From Pseudonocardia thermophila (lineage in GTDB: Bacteria; Actinomycetota; Actinomycetes; Mycobacteriales; Pseudonocardiaceae): DNA of 64,000 bases. Within the stretch, counting starts at the first letter, position 1. Each line of letters opens with the position of its first letter. The notes beneath the pieces were generated by a model. The model was not told the DNA's origin, made no database searches, and saw nothing but the letters and a program-made list of their open reading frames with translations. Made by a program: the position numbers and the translations under genes. The stretch spans positions 248,001 to 312,000 of the forward strand of contig NZ_FRAP01000002.1 in the NCBI RefSeq assembly GCF_900142365.1. Direction: 5' to 3'. This document shows, piece after piece, positions 1 to 6,822 of this stretch.

Positions 1-707
1 GGCACCGCGGCGACGAGCACCTTGCCGTAGGAGGCCGTGGCGAGCGACCCGAGCAGCCAGAACGTCACGCTGGGCAGCGTCCGGTAGGGGTCGGCGAGGT
101 AGGACAGCAGCGAGACGAGCGCGCTGAACAGCGCGCTCACGACCACCCCGCCGAGCACCACCATCAGCAGCGGCGCCGACGACGATCCGATCCGCGCGAT
201 CGCCAGCACGAGCACCAGCGCGAGCAGACCGGACAGGAACGCGCCGCTCACCAGCGCGAGGCTGCCGAGGCCGAGCACCAGCGCGAGCACCCCGCCGAAC
301 GACGCCCCGGCTGAGACCCCGATGACCTGCGGGCTGACCAGCGGGTTGCGGAACACGCCCTGCAGGACCGCGCCGCCGAGGGCGAGCCCGCCGCCGACCA
401 GCAGCGCGAGCAGCACCCGCGGCATGCGCACGTCGAGGACGGTGGCCGCCTCCTGCGGGTACCAGGTCTGCTCGATCGGCAGGACCTGCCCGATGAGCAT
501 CCGCGCGACCTCGACGGGCGGCACCGCGTAGCGGCCGGTGGCCAGCGCGACGATCGTGATCACGACGACGACCGCTGCGATCACGACGAGGGCGAGCCAG
601 TCGCGCAGCCGCTGCCGGCGGCCGCCGGCCTCCTCCGTGCGGGGCGGCTCGGCGGCCGCGGCAGTGCGCGCCTCGGTGGACACGGACGTCTCAGCGGCGG
701 AAGACAC
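1..707 (-). CDS. Iron-siderophore ABC transporter permease, FecCD family (3' end cut by window edge)
   Basis: Integral membrane permease that would carry ferric-siderophore across the cytoplasmic membrane with the binding protein encoded just upstream. About 235 N-terminal residues are visible. They show a charged Ala/Arg-rich leader, a first membrane helix near residues 40-60, then the FecCD signature containing GGALQ-like GGAVLQGVFRNPL followed by SPQVIGVSAGASFG, and further hydrophobic helices ending LATASYGKVLVAAVP. The GTG start at 707 lies inside the end of the binding-protein gene (17-base overlap), so the two are translationally coupled. Family membership is clear; the substrate (which siderophore or haem) cannot be read from sequence. 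The C-terminal half and any ATPase partner lie outside the window. Confidence 0.9.
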   Translation of the reverse strand, partial: MSSAAETSVSTEARTAAAAEPPRTEEAGGRRQRLRDWLALVVIAAVVVVITIVALATGRYAVPPVEVARMLIGQVLPIEQTWYPQEAATVLDVRMPRVLLALLVGGGLALGGAVLQGVFRNPLVSPQVIGVSAGASFGGVLALVLGLGSLALVSGAFLSGLLALVLVLAIARIGSSSAPLLMVVLGGVVVSALFSALVSLLSYLADPYRTLPSVTFWLLGSLATASYGKVLVAAV

Positions 708-1854
708 CGTAGCCCGCCGCCTCCGCGTTCGCGTCGAACCGCAGCAGGTTGTCGATCTGCTCGTCGGTGATCGTGCGGCCGTAGAGGAACTCGTAGTGCT
801 CGCGGATCTCCGAGCGCAGGTCGACCTCGTAGGTGTCGGGGTGCAGCAGCGCCGCAGCCCACTTCCACATCAGGTGCGACTCGGCGCTCGGCGGGTCCCA
901 CCAGAACCCACCGGACGGCACGGCGTAGACCCGCTTGTTCTTCACCGCGTCGATCCCGGCGAGTGCGGGGTCGGCGTAGATGTCGGCCGGGGTCAGCTTC
1001 GTCATGGCCGAGGTGAAGATGACCTCGGGGTTCCACTGGATGAGCTGCTCGACGTTCACCGCGCTCGTCGTGGAGTACTCGAGGTCGGCGCCCACGTTCT
1101 CGGCCCCCGGCAGGGTGAGCCAGAAGTTCATGTAGGCGTCCTTCGAGCTCATGCCCGCGTTGTAGCCGCCGTCGCCCGCGGAGCGCAGGAAGATCGTGCG
1201 CGGTGCGGTGGTCTGCTGGGCGGCGAACGCCTTCAGCTCGTCGATCGTCTTGTGCATGCGGTCGAGGAGCTGCTGGCCGCGCTCCTCCTTGCCCAAGAGC
1301 TTCGCGAACATCCTCACCCAGGTCTCCAGGTCCTCCTGGGTGCCGTACTGCAGGCCGATCACCGGGTAGCCGGCGGCCTCGATCGGGCCGATGAACGTGT
1401 TGTAGTCGCCCTGGTGTGCCCACTGGATGACGACATCGGGGTCGATCTGGATGATCGTCTCGACGTTCGGTACGAAGTCCGGGCCGGACACGACCGCGTT
1501 GTCCAGCGCCTGCGGGAACATGTCGGCGAACGTGCTGCCCTTGTCCCGCGCGATCGTCGACTGGTTCACGCCCTTGATCCGGTCGTAGCTCTGGTCGAGC
1601 GCTGTGATCATCGACGGGGCGGGGATCACCGTCGTGACGATCTTCTCGATCGGCTTGGTGAACGTGTGGGTCTTGCCGCGCTGGTCGGTGATGACGATCG
1701 GCTCGGCCAGCTCGCCGGACTCGGCGGTGGTCTGGTCGACCGGGGCGCGGCTGGAGCAGGCAGCGAGCGCGAGCGCCGCCGCGAACGTGACTACGGCAGC
1801 GACGACGCCTCGGCGCTTCGATGCGCGGAAGCGCGGTCCGGAACGGGGGAGCAT
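691..1854 (-). CDS. Iron-siderophore ABC transporter substrate-binding lipoprotein
   Basis: Extracytoplasmic binding protein of the periplasmic-binding PF01497 type that delivers ferric-siderophore to the FecCD permease encoded after it. The 387-residue product starts with a basic n-region (KRR), a hydrophobic stretch and a lipobox LALAAC with Cys33 as the lipid-attachment residue. The mature part carries the family's opening (PIVITDQRGKTHTFTKP) and the paired lobes expected for this fold. An in-frame ATG 63 bases further upstream exists, but the ATG at 1854 is preceded by a GGAAGGAAGG-type ribosome site and gives a proper signal peptide. Iron control is likely for the family; an AT-rich promoter region with a dyad lies upstream. 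Specificity within the family is unknown. Confidence 0.9.
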   Translation of the reverse strand: MLPRSGPRFRASKRRGVVAAVVTFAAALALAACSSRAPVDQTTAESGELAEPIVITDQRGKTHTFTKPIEKIVTTVIPAPSMITALDQSYDRIKGVNQSTIARDKGSTFADMFPQALDNAVVSGPDFVPNVETIIQIDPDVVIQWAHQGDYNTFIGPIEAAGYPVIGLQYGTQEDLETWVRMFAKLLGKEERGQQLLDRMHKTIDELKAFAAQQTTAPRTIFLRSAGDGGYNAGMSSKDAYMNFWLTLPGAENVGADLEYSTTSAVNVEQLIQWNPEVIFTSAMTKLTPADIYADPALAGIDAVKNKRVYAVPSGGFWWDPPSAESHLMWKWAAALLHPDTYEVDLRSEIREHYEFLYGRTITDEQIDNLLRFDANAEAAGYGVFRR

Positions 1855-1932
1855 ACGACCTTCCTTCCGTGACCTCGGGTTATCCGGGGGTGACCAGTGA
1901 CTCCCGAATCGAGGCAATGGGAACCTAAAGAA

Positions 1933-1961
1933 AGGATAGGGACGCCTTATTTAGTAGTGAA
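1933..1961 (-). promoter_or_regulatory. Candidate promoter of the siderophore importer with overlapping dyad
   Basis: Reading leftward, TTCACT (1956-1961) and TATCCT (1933-1938) are separated by exactly 17 bases, each 4/6 to the sigma-70 consensus, in the only AT-rich pocket of this stretch. A 5-bp inverted repeat GTAGT-N5-ACTAC (1954-1968) overlaps the -35 element and could be an operator. A TTAGGTTC half-site resembling part of an IdeR/DtxR box is at 1921-1928. I see nothing else in 1989-2204 except the ribosome site of the next gene. Confidence 0.45.
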
Positions 1962-1970
1962 GTACTACGT

Positions 1971-1988
1971 GACGTCGCTCGCGAACGT
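1971..1988 (+). repeat. Copy 1 of an 18-bp repeat flanking the MFS gene
   Basis: The 18 bases GACGTCGCTC-G-CGAA-C-GT match 16/18 the sequence at 3745-3762, in the same orientation. The pair brackets the MFS pump gene. No coding or insertion-sequence features accompany it. Confidence 0.4.
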
Positions 1989-2204
1989 GACCGGCGTCCG
2001 CAGTGCGCGGTCCGGGCTGTTCCCCCTGGTCGGCGGTGAGGCGTGCCGACCCGGCCGCAGGTCGGGACGGCGGTGGTCACGTCGCGGTCACTCTCCGCGC
2101 CCTGTCCTCATGGTCGGGTTCGGCCCCGGTCCAAACCGGTTGACCCGGCTCGGGGTGAGACGGTGGTCTGACGAGGAGATCGACACGCACCGTCCGAGGA
2201 GCAC

Positions 2205-3638
2205 ATGATGACCGGCCTGACCGCGCGACCATCGGCGATCCGTCCGCGGGTGGTGATCGCGCTGCTCGTGGGGTCGGCGTTCGTCATGATCCTCAACGAG
2301 ACGATCATGAGCGTGGCGCTGCCCGCGCTCATGGCCGACCTGCAGATCGGGCCGAGCACCGCGCAGTGGTTGACCAGCGGTTTCCTGCTGACGATGGCGG
2401 TGGTGATCCCGGCGACCGGGTGGGTGCTCTCCCGGTTCGCCCCGCGCAGCATCTACCTCGCGTCGATGACCCTGTTCAGCGCGGGCCTGCTCGTCGCCGC
2501 CCTCGCACCCGGCTTCGGGGTGCTGCTCGTGGGCCGGATCGTGCAGGCGATCGGCACCGCCGTGATGGTGCCGCTGCTCATGACCACCGTGCTGCGCCTC
2601 GTCCCGGCCGAGCGGCGGGGCGCCACGATGGGCACGATCACGATCGTCATCGCCGTCGCGCCCGCGGTCGGCCCCACGCTGTCCGGCATCATCCTGGCCG
2701 CCCTCGGCTGGCGGTGGATGTTCTGGCTGGTGCTGCCGATCGCGCTGGTCGCGTTCGCCGTCGGCATCGCGCGGCTGCGCGTGCCCGCCGAGACCCGCCC
2801 CGTCCCGCTCGACGCCTTGTCACTGGTGCTGTCCGCGGTGGCGTTCGCCGGCATCGTGTTCGGGCTGTCCGGCATCGGCGGCACCGCGACCGGTGAAGTG
2901 CCGGTGGCGCCGTGGATCCCGGTCACCGTCGGTGCGGTGGCGCTCGCGGTGTTCGTCGTGCGCCAGCTGTCGCTGCAGCGCGCCGACCGGGCCCTGCTCG
3001 ATCTGCGCCCGTTCACCCACGGGAAGTTCGTGCTCGCGCTGGGACTCATGCTGCTCGGGATGATGGCCCTGTTCGGGGCGCTGATCCTGCTGCCGCTCTA
3101 CATGCAGGACGTCCTCGGCGCCACGCCGTACGCCACCGGCCTGGCCCTGCTGCCCGGCGGCCTCGCGATGGGCCTGCTCGGCCCGGTGGTCGGCCGGCTG
3201 TTCGACAAGTTCGGCCCGCGCCCGCTCGTCCTGCCCGGTGCGATCGTCACGAGCACCGCGCTGTGGCTGTTCACCCTGCTCGGGGAGCAGTCGCCGCTGC
3301 TGCTCGTCGTGGGCTTCCACGTGCTGCTGACCTGCGGGCTGTCGTTCATGTTCACCCCGCTCATGACCGACGCCCTCGGCTCGCTGCCCGCCGACCTCTA
3401 CAGCCACGGCAGCGCGATCGTCACGACCCTCCAGCAGGTCGCGGGAGCCGCGGGCACCGCCGTCTTCATCACGATCATGACCCTGGCCTCGCAGTCCGGC
3501 GGCGCCGTCGACGCGGCGGGCACGCACGCCGCGTTCCTCGTCGCGGCGATCATCTCGCTCGCCGTCGTGGCGCTGTCGGTGCTCGTCGGGCGTGGGGCGC
3601 GGGCGCCGCAGGTTCCGGCCGCGACCGGGGGACGGTGA
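2205..3638 (+). CDS. MFS drug-efflux-type transporter (DHA2/EmrB-QacA-like, 14 TM)
   Basis: Proton-coupled exporter of the major facilitator superfamily, probably for a lipophilic drug or metabolite. The 477-residue product shows about 14 hydrophobic segments. Helix 1 contains LNETIMSVALPAL, matching the motif typical of 14-TM DHA2 pumps. The loop 2/3 region and the PAVGPTLSGIIL segment in helix 5 (motif C of antiporters) support drug/H+ antiport. The start ATG ATG at 2205 has GAGGA about ten bases upstream. It stands alone with no local repressor gene, and is bracketed by an 18-bp direct repeat and followed by 22-nt repeats. Substrate unknown. Confidence 0.9.
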   Translation: MMTGLTARPSAIRPRVVIALLVGSAFVMILNETIMSVALPALMADLQIGPSTAQWLTSGFLLTMAVVIPATGWVLSRFAPRSIYLASMTLFSAGLLVAALAPGFGVLLVGRIVQAIGTAVMVPLLMTTVLRLVPAERRGATMGTITIVIAVAPAVGPTLSGIILAALGWRWMFWLVLPIALVAFAVGIARLRVPAETRPVPLDALSLVLSAVAFAGIVFGLSGIGGTATGEVPVAPWIPVTVGAVALAVFVVRQLSLQRADRALLDLRPFTHGKFVLALGLMLLGMMALFGALILLPLYMQDVLGATPYATGLALLPGGLAMGLLGPVVGRLFDKFGPRPLVLPGAIVTSTALWLFTLLGEQSPLLLVVGFHVLLTCGLSFMFTPLMTDALGSLPADLYSHGSAIVTTLQQVAGAAGTAVFITIMTLASQSGGAVDAAGTHAAFLVAAIISLAVVALSVLVGRGARAPQVPAATGGR

Positions 3639-3644
3639 GCTCGG

Positions 3645-3688
3645 GGCGAGTCGCGGTTCCCGTGTCGGCGAGTCGGCCGGGGGATGCG
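3645..3688 (+). repeat. Two copies of the dispersed GGCGAGTC 22-nt repeat
   Basis: GGCGAGTC occurs at 3645-3652 and 3667-3674, exactly 22 bases apart, directly after the MFS stop codon. It belongs to the same degenerate intergenic family as the arrays near 23850 and 60370-60595. Confidence 0.5.
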
Positions 3689-3733
3689 GTGGCCCGGGAT
3701 GCGCTGGTCCCGCCTGAACTCCTGGGAACGGCG

Positions 3734-3762
3734 CTTTCGTCAGCGACGTCGCTCACGAAAGT
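3734..3762. repeat. 28-bp near-perfect palindrome containing copy 2 of the 18-bp repeat
   Basis: Bases 3734-3761 read CTTTCGTCAGCGAC then GTCGCTCACGAAAG. The two 14-base halves are reverse complements except for one C:C position, with no spacer. The right half carries the 18-bp repeat also found at 1971-1988. It could be an operator or a DNA cruciform rather than a terminator, since it lacks a loop and a T tract. Confidence 0.5.
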
Positions 3763-3909
3763 CGGGTTCGTGGACTTCGGGCTGTGCTACGCACCCGTAC
3801 GGCGTGAGATCAATCCTGTCGCGCCGTCCTCCGCCGGCGGTTAGCATCCCGACCGTCCCCCGGCGGCGTCCGCCCCGGGACGCGTGAGCTGGACGGGCGA
3901 GGAGCAGCG

Positions 3910-3984
3910 ATGGGTGTCGTCGCGGAGAGCGAGGTGGCCGTGCAGGCCTGCTCAGCCGCCGTGCACCCTGCCCGCACCCACTGA
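3910..3984 (+). CDS. Possible 24-codon leader ORF
   Basis: ATG at 3910 has GAGGAG six bases upstream and the frame closes at TGA 3982-3984, 77 bases before the FBP-domain gene. The product contains one Cys and ends in PARTH. I know no family for it; the only support is the ribosome site and position. Confidence 0.15.
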   Translation: MGVVAESEVAVQACSAAVHPARTH

Positions 3985-4061
3985 CCGCACGAGTCACCGA
4001 GCCGCGCGCTGCCGCAGGACGTGCTGGCGCGCGCTCGTGCGCCTGCTCCCGAAGGACTTCC

Positions 4062-4568
4062 ATGAACCCGCTCACCGCTGCCCAGATCCGGGCGTCGTTC
4101 GTCAACGCCACTCGTCGCGAGATCAGCCAGGCGACCCTGCCCGATCTCGACGCGCTCCGCTGGGACCGCCTCGACTACCTCGGCTGGCGCGACCGCAAGG
4201 CGCCGCTGGCCGCCTACGTCGTCGTCGAACTCGACGGCGCCCCGACCGGCATCGTGCTGCGGGCCGCCGACCGCGGTGACGGCGCGCCGCGGCGCGCGCT
4301 GTGCACGTGGTGCGAGGACGTGATCGAGATCGCCGACGTCACGCTGTACACCGCTCGCCGCGCCGGCGCCCCGGGTCGCAACGGCGCCAGCATCGGCACC
4401 CTGGTCTGCACCGACTTCCGCTGCTCGGCGAACGTGCGCCGCCGGCCGACCTCGGCCGAGGCGGGCACCGGCGCCGCGGAGATCCGTGAGCTGCTGGTCG
4501 CCGGACGCGTGGCCGGCCTGCAGGAGCGGTGCGAACGATTCGTGCGCGAGGTCGCCAGCACGCGCTGA
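4062..4568 (+). CDS. FBP domain-containing protein (EF-G-binding, treble-clef zinc finger)
   Basis: Related to the C-terminal zinc-binding domain of FusB-type elongation-factor-G-binding proteins, which release EF-G stalled by fusidic acid; in actinobacteria the natural role is not established. The 168-residue product has an N-terminal helical part (MNPLTAAQIRASFVN) and four candidate zinc ligands: Cys81-TW-Cys84 and Cys116-TDFR-Cys121. The CTWCED and CTDFRC segments are diagnostic for the FBP domain family. The gene ends 6 bases from the end of the convergent Asp23 gene. No resistance or translation genes are adjacent, so function is known only by family. Confidence 0.85.
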   Translation: MNPLTAAQIRASFVNATRREISQATLPDLDALRWDRLDYLGWRDRKAPLAAYVVVELDGAPTGIVLRAADRGDGAPRRALCTWCEDVIEIADVTLYTARRAGAPGRNGASIGTLVCTDFRCSANVRRRPTSAEAGTGAAEIRELLVAGRVAGLQERCERFVREVASTR

Positions 4569-4574
4569 CGGCGC

Positions 4575-5144
4575 TCACTCCAGCACGTCGTCGATCACCA
4601 CCGTGATCTCCGCCGCCGTGAGCCCCGTGATGTCCCGCACCGCGGTGGCCACGGCGGCGCGAACCCGGTCGGCCAGCTCGTGCAGGTCGTACCCGAACCC
4701 TGCCGCCAGCGTGATCTCGATCGCCGTGGTGCCGCCCGCCACCCCCGCGGTGACCCCGGTGTCGGTGAGGGCCACGCGCACCCCGTCCACCTGCGCCGCC
4801 GCCTCACGGGCGGTCACCGTGATCACCCGCGCGGCGATGCGCAGCTCCCCGTCCGGGTCGGGGATGATCGCGTACTCGGGCCGGGCGAGCGTGGAGCGCA
4901 GCCGCTGCAGCAACTTGTCGATCTTCCCCGGCGGTGCGGTGACGGGTTCCGCGGCGAGGGCCGCCAGCGGCGCCCACTGCTGCTGGTACTCCGCCAGCGC
5001 GGCCTGGCAGTGCACGCAGCCCTCCTGGTGCGCGTCGCGGACGTGCGCTCGACCCGCGGCCACCTGCTCGATGACGTCGTCGATCGGCCGCCCGCACACG
5101 AGGCGTTCGGGCGGCGATGCGTGGTGCTGGTCCCGGTCGGTCAT
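4575..5144 (-). CDS. Asp23/Gls24-family protein with N-terminal anti-sigma-type zinc motif
   Basis: The last gene of a four-gene operon; its ATG overlaps the sigma-factor stop (ATGA). Of 189 residues, roughly 90-189 form an Asp23/Gls24 domain, a family linked to cell-envelope stress (EYAIIPDPDGELRIAARVITVTA and the closing VVIDDVLE are typical). Residues 39-46 contain His39-x3-Cys43-x2-Cys46, the HX3CX2C zinc-anti-sigma signature. The coupling to an ECF sigma gene suggests that the N-terminus may bind and inhibit that sigma factor in a redox- or zinc-dependent way. The domain call is clear; the anti-sigma role is inference. Confidence 0.8.
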   Translation of the reverse strand: MTDRDQHHASPPERLVCGRPIDDVIEQVAAGRAHVRDAHQEGCVHCQAALAEYQQQWAPLAALAAEPVTAPPGKIDKLLQRLRSTLARPEYAIIPDPDGELRIAARVITVTAREAAAQVDGVRVALTDTGVTAGVAGGTTAIEITLAAGFGYDLHELADRVRAAVATAVRDITGLTAAEITVVIDDVLE

Positions 5145-5707
5145 GTCCACGCCCGCAGGTGCTCGAGGAGGACGCGCCGGGCACGGTGGAGGCGCCCGCG
5201 CAGCGTCGACTCGGGGATGTCCAGGATGGCAGCGGCGTCGTGGTAGCTGAGCTGCTCGATGTCGACGAGCACGACCGCGGCGCGCAGGTCCGGCGGCAGG
5301 TTCAGCACCGCGGCGATGGCCGCCCGCAGCTGGCCGCGTGCGACTGCCTGCACGTCGGCCCCGGGTGCGGTGCTCAGCGCGGTCTCGTCCAGCTCGTGGT
5401 GCTGCCGCGCGCTCGTGATGTGGTTGATGCACCGGTTGACCACGACCCGGTACAGCCAGGTGGTGAACCGGCTCTTCCCGGCGAATCCGGCCAGCGCCGT
5501 CCACACCTGCAGCACGACGTCCTGGACGATGTCCTCTGCGTCGTGCGGATTGCCCACCATCCGCAGCGCGATCCGGTAGATCCGGTCGCGGTGGCGGTGG
5601 ACGAGCACCTCCCACGCGTCGATCGACCCCGAGCGGGCCTTCGCGATCAGCCAGTCGTCGGCTGCCGTGTCGAGTCCGCCGGGCCGATCCTGCCCGTCAG
5701 CGGCCAC
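5141..5707 (-). CDS. ECF-type RNA polymerase sigma factor
   Basis: Sigma-70 family factor of 188 residues with region 2 around residues 25-95 (DAEDIVQDVVLQVW and the FTTWLYRVVVNRCINH segment) and region 4 around 130-180 (LPPDLRAAVVLVDIEQLSYHDAA, then the helix-turn-helix IPESTLRGRLHRARR). It would direct RNA polymerase to envelope- or stress-response promoters. It starts with GTG at 5707 and no strong ribosome site is visible, consistent with translational coupling within the operon. The downstream overlapping Asp23-type gene carries a zinc-anti-sigma motif and is the likely partner. Upstream are two small overlapping genes. Confidence 0.92.
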   Translation of the reverse strand: MAADGQDRPGGLDTAADDWLIAKARSGSIDAWEVLVHRHRDRIYRIALRMVGNPHDAEDIVQDVVLQVWTALAGFAGKSRFTTWLYRVVVNRCINHITSARQHHELDETALSTAPGADVQAVARGQLRAAIAAVLNLPPDLRAAVVLVDIEQLSYHDAAAILDIPESTLRGRLHRARRVLLEHLRAWT

Positions 5708-5749
5708 CGGCGTCCGGCCGGTGGTCCACGGGCGTGTCGGGTTGCACGA

Positions 5750-5902
5750 TCAGTGATCCTGCTCCACCTCGGTGGAGCCCCGCTCCTCGGCCCGGCGCCG
5801 GGCGATCTCGCCGACGAGCTCGTCGAAGATCGGTGTGGCCGGGAAGGCGTTCTCGTCGGCGGTCTCGATGCCGTACGGAGGGGTCTGCTCGGCAGTCGTC
5901 AT
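5750..5902 (-). CDS. Small hypothetical protein in the sigma/Asp23 operon
   Basis: A 50-residue acidic protein starting at ATG 5902, which overlaps the stop of the preceding gene as ATGA, with a GGGA-rich ribosome site in that gene. The sequence ends in a charged helix (DELVGEIARRRAEERG). No family is recognised. Tight coupling with the neighbours and codon bias like the flanks argue that it is real. Confidence 0.6.
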   Translation of the reverse strand: MTTAEQTPPYGIETADENAFPATPIFDELVGEIARRRAEERGSTEVEQDH

Positions 5903-6168
5903 CCCCTGGGCGTCCCTTCGGGTCGTGCTGGGTCGTCCGCGGGCAGGAGCGTGACCTGCGCTTCGGCGATCCGGCGGGCCAGGAGCTCCGCCAGATCCTG
6001 GACGGCGTCGCGGCCGTAGGCGGTCGTGAGCCAGAACATGACCTCGCGGGCCATGCGGCCGGCGCGTTCGGCGTCGTCGTTGTCCCGGAACGCGGCGACG
6101 ACGTCGTGCATCGCGGCGGAGAGGGCGTGTTCGTACACCGTCAGGCCGCTGGTTCTCGCCACGTGCAC
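5899..6168 (-). CDS. Hypothetical protein, first gene of the sigma/Asp23 operon
   Basis: An 89-residue mostly helical protein with no signal peptide, starting at GTG 6168 with GAGGAG upstream. The N-terminus contains an amphipathic segment (MHDVVAAFRDNDDAERAGRMAREV) and a tail that is Pro-rich. It is not a family I recognise. It heads a run of four overlapping or closely spaced minus-strand genes, so it is presumably expressed with the sigma factor and the Asp23 protein. Confidence 0.65.
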   Translation of the reverse strand: MHVARTSGLTVYEHALSAAMHDVVAAFRDNDDAERAGRMAREVMFWLTTAYGRDAVQDLAELLARRIAEAQVTLLPADDPARPEGTPRG

Positions 6169-6190
6169 CCCCTGTCACTCCTCTGCCCGC

Positions 6191-6227
6191 AACGGCGCCG
6201 GCCGGCCCCCGTCCGGCCGGCGCCGTT
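6191..6227. promoter_or_regulatory. Perfect 15-bp hairpin in a divergent intergenic region
   Basis: Arms 6191-6205 and 6213-6227 are perfectly complementary with a 7-base loop (CCCCCGT). It lies between two divergent genes, 22 bases from the start of the sigma operon, so it terminates neither neighbour. It could be an attenuator or 5' UTR structure of the sigma operon, whose leader would begin upstream of it. Confidence 0.5.
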
Positions 6228-6268
6228 CTGATCTCTCGGACAGCTCGGCACCGCGATCCTCACACTGC

Positions 6269-6284
6269 TGTGATCGGCATCACT
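6269..6284. promoter_or_regulatory. CRP/GlxR-like binding site
   Basis: TGTGA-N6-TCACT matches the CRP-family consensus TGTGA-N6-TCACA at 9 of 10 defined bases. It sits midway between the sigma operon and the SnoaL-like gene and could serve either. No regulator gene of this family is in the window. Confidence 0.35.
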
Positions 6285-6370
6285 TCTGGAGTGCGTACGG
6301 CCCTGTTCCTGACGTTCCGGCTGGCATAGCCTGCGGGCTCCGACGCAGAGCCGAGCCACCGGAGGCCTCG

Positions 6371-6766
6371 ATGGCGGACCAGAGCGGTGCCACCCGAACC
6401 GGCGCGACGGTCGAGGTGCTGGAGGCGATCACGGCGGCGTTCAACGCCCACGACCTCGACGCGATCATGGCGTTCTTCGCCGACGACTGCTCGCTGGACC
6501 TGCCGCGGGGCACGCAGCCGTGGGGCCACCGCGTCACCGGCAAGGCCGCCGTCCGGGAGGCGCTCGCCGGGCGCTTCGCCGGCCTCCCCGACGTGCACTA
6601 CGGCGACGACCGGCACTGGGTCAGCGGCGATCTCGGCGTCTCGGAGTGGCTGCTCACCGGCACCCGCGCCGACGGCGAGCAGGTGCGGGTGCGCGGCTGC
6701 GGCCACTGGGAGTTCCGCGACGGCGAGGTGGTCCGCAAGGACTCCTACTGGAAGATCGTCGAGTAG
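6371..6766 (+). CDS. SnoaL-like / NTF2-fold polyketide-cyclase-family protein
   Basis: A 131-residue single-domain protein of the NTF2 superfamily, a small alpha+beta cone that binds hydrophobic ligands and in some members isomerises or cyclises them. The opening helix (VEVLEAITAAFNAHDLDAIMAFFADDCSLD) and the closing strand pattern (GHWEFRDGEVVRKDSYWKI) are typical of the SnoaL-like 2 group. ATG at 6371 has GGAGG eight bases upstream. The stop codon is inside the first unit of a 28-bp tandem duplication. Function beyond the fold is unknown; it may belong to the neighbouring aromatic-degradation locus. Confidence 0.8.
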   Translation: MADQSGATRTGATVEVLEAITAAFNAHDLDAIMAFFADDCSLDLPRGTQPWGHRVTGKAAVREALAGRFAGLPDVHYGDDRHWVSGDLGVSEWLLTGTRADGEQVRVRGCGHWEFRDGEVVRKDSYWKIVE

Positions 6767-6816
6767 GAGATCGCCGAGCAGCGCCTCGGAGTAGGAGATC
6801 GCCGAGCAGCGCCTCG
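6761..6816 (+). repeat. Perfect 28-bp tandem duplication over the SnoaL-like stop codon
   Basis: Bases 6761-6788 are repeated without change at 6789-6816. Each unit begins GAGTAGGAGATCGCC and ends GCGCCTCG. The first unit contains the last Glu codon and the TAG stop of the preceding gene, so the duplication lies downstream of the coding region. It looks recent, as both copies are identical. Confidence 0.85.
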
Positions 6817-6822
6817 ACCAGG

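Larger units (their letters stand above)
3639..4061. other. 423-base intergenic region with repeats and one possible short leader frame
   Basis: No recognisable gene. It holds the two 22-nt repeats and the palindrome listed separately. A TAGCAT element near 3842 could be a -10. A 24-codon frame (3910-3984) is preceded by GAGGAG; it has no recognisable homology and may be a leader peptide for the FBP-domain gene or chance. Confidence 0.5.

Noticed and set aside
538..1872. 444-codon plus-strand frame opposite the siderophore-binding gene
   Set aside because: Antisense shadow; the minus strand gives a full lipoprotein with a signal peptide.
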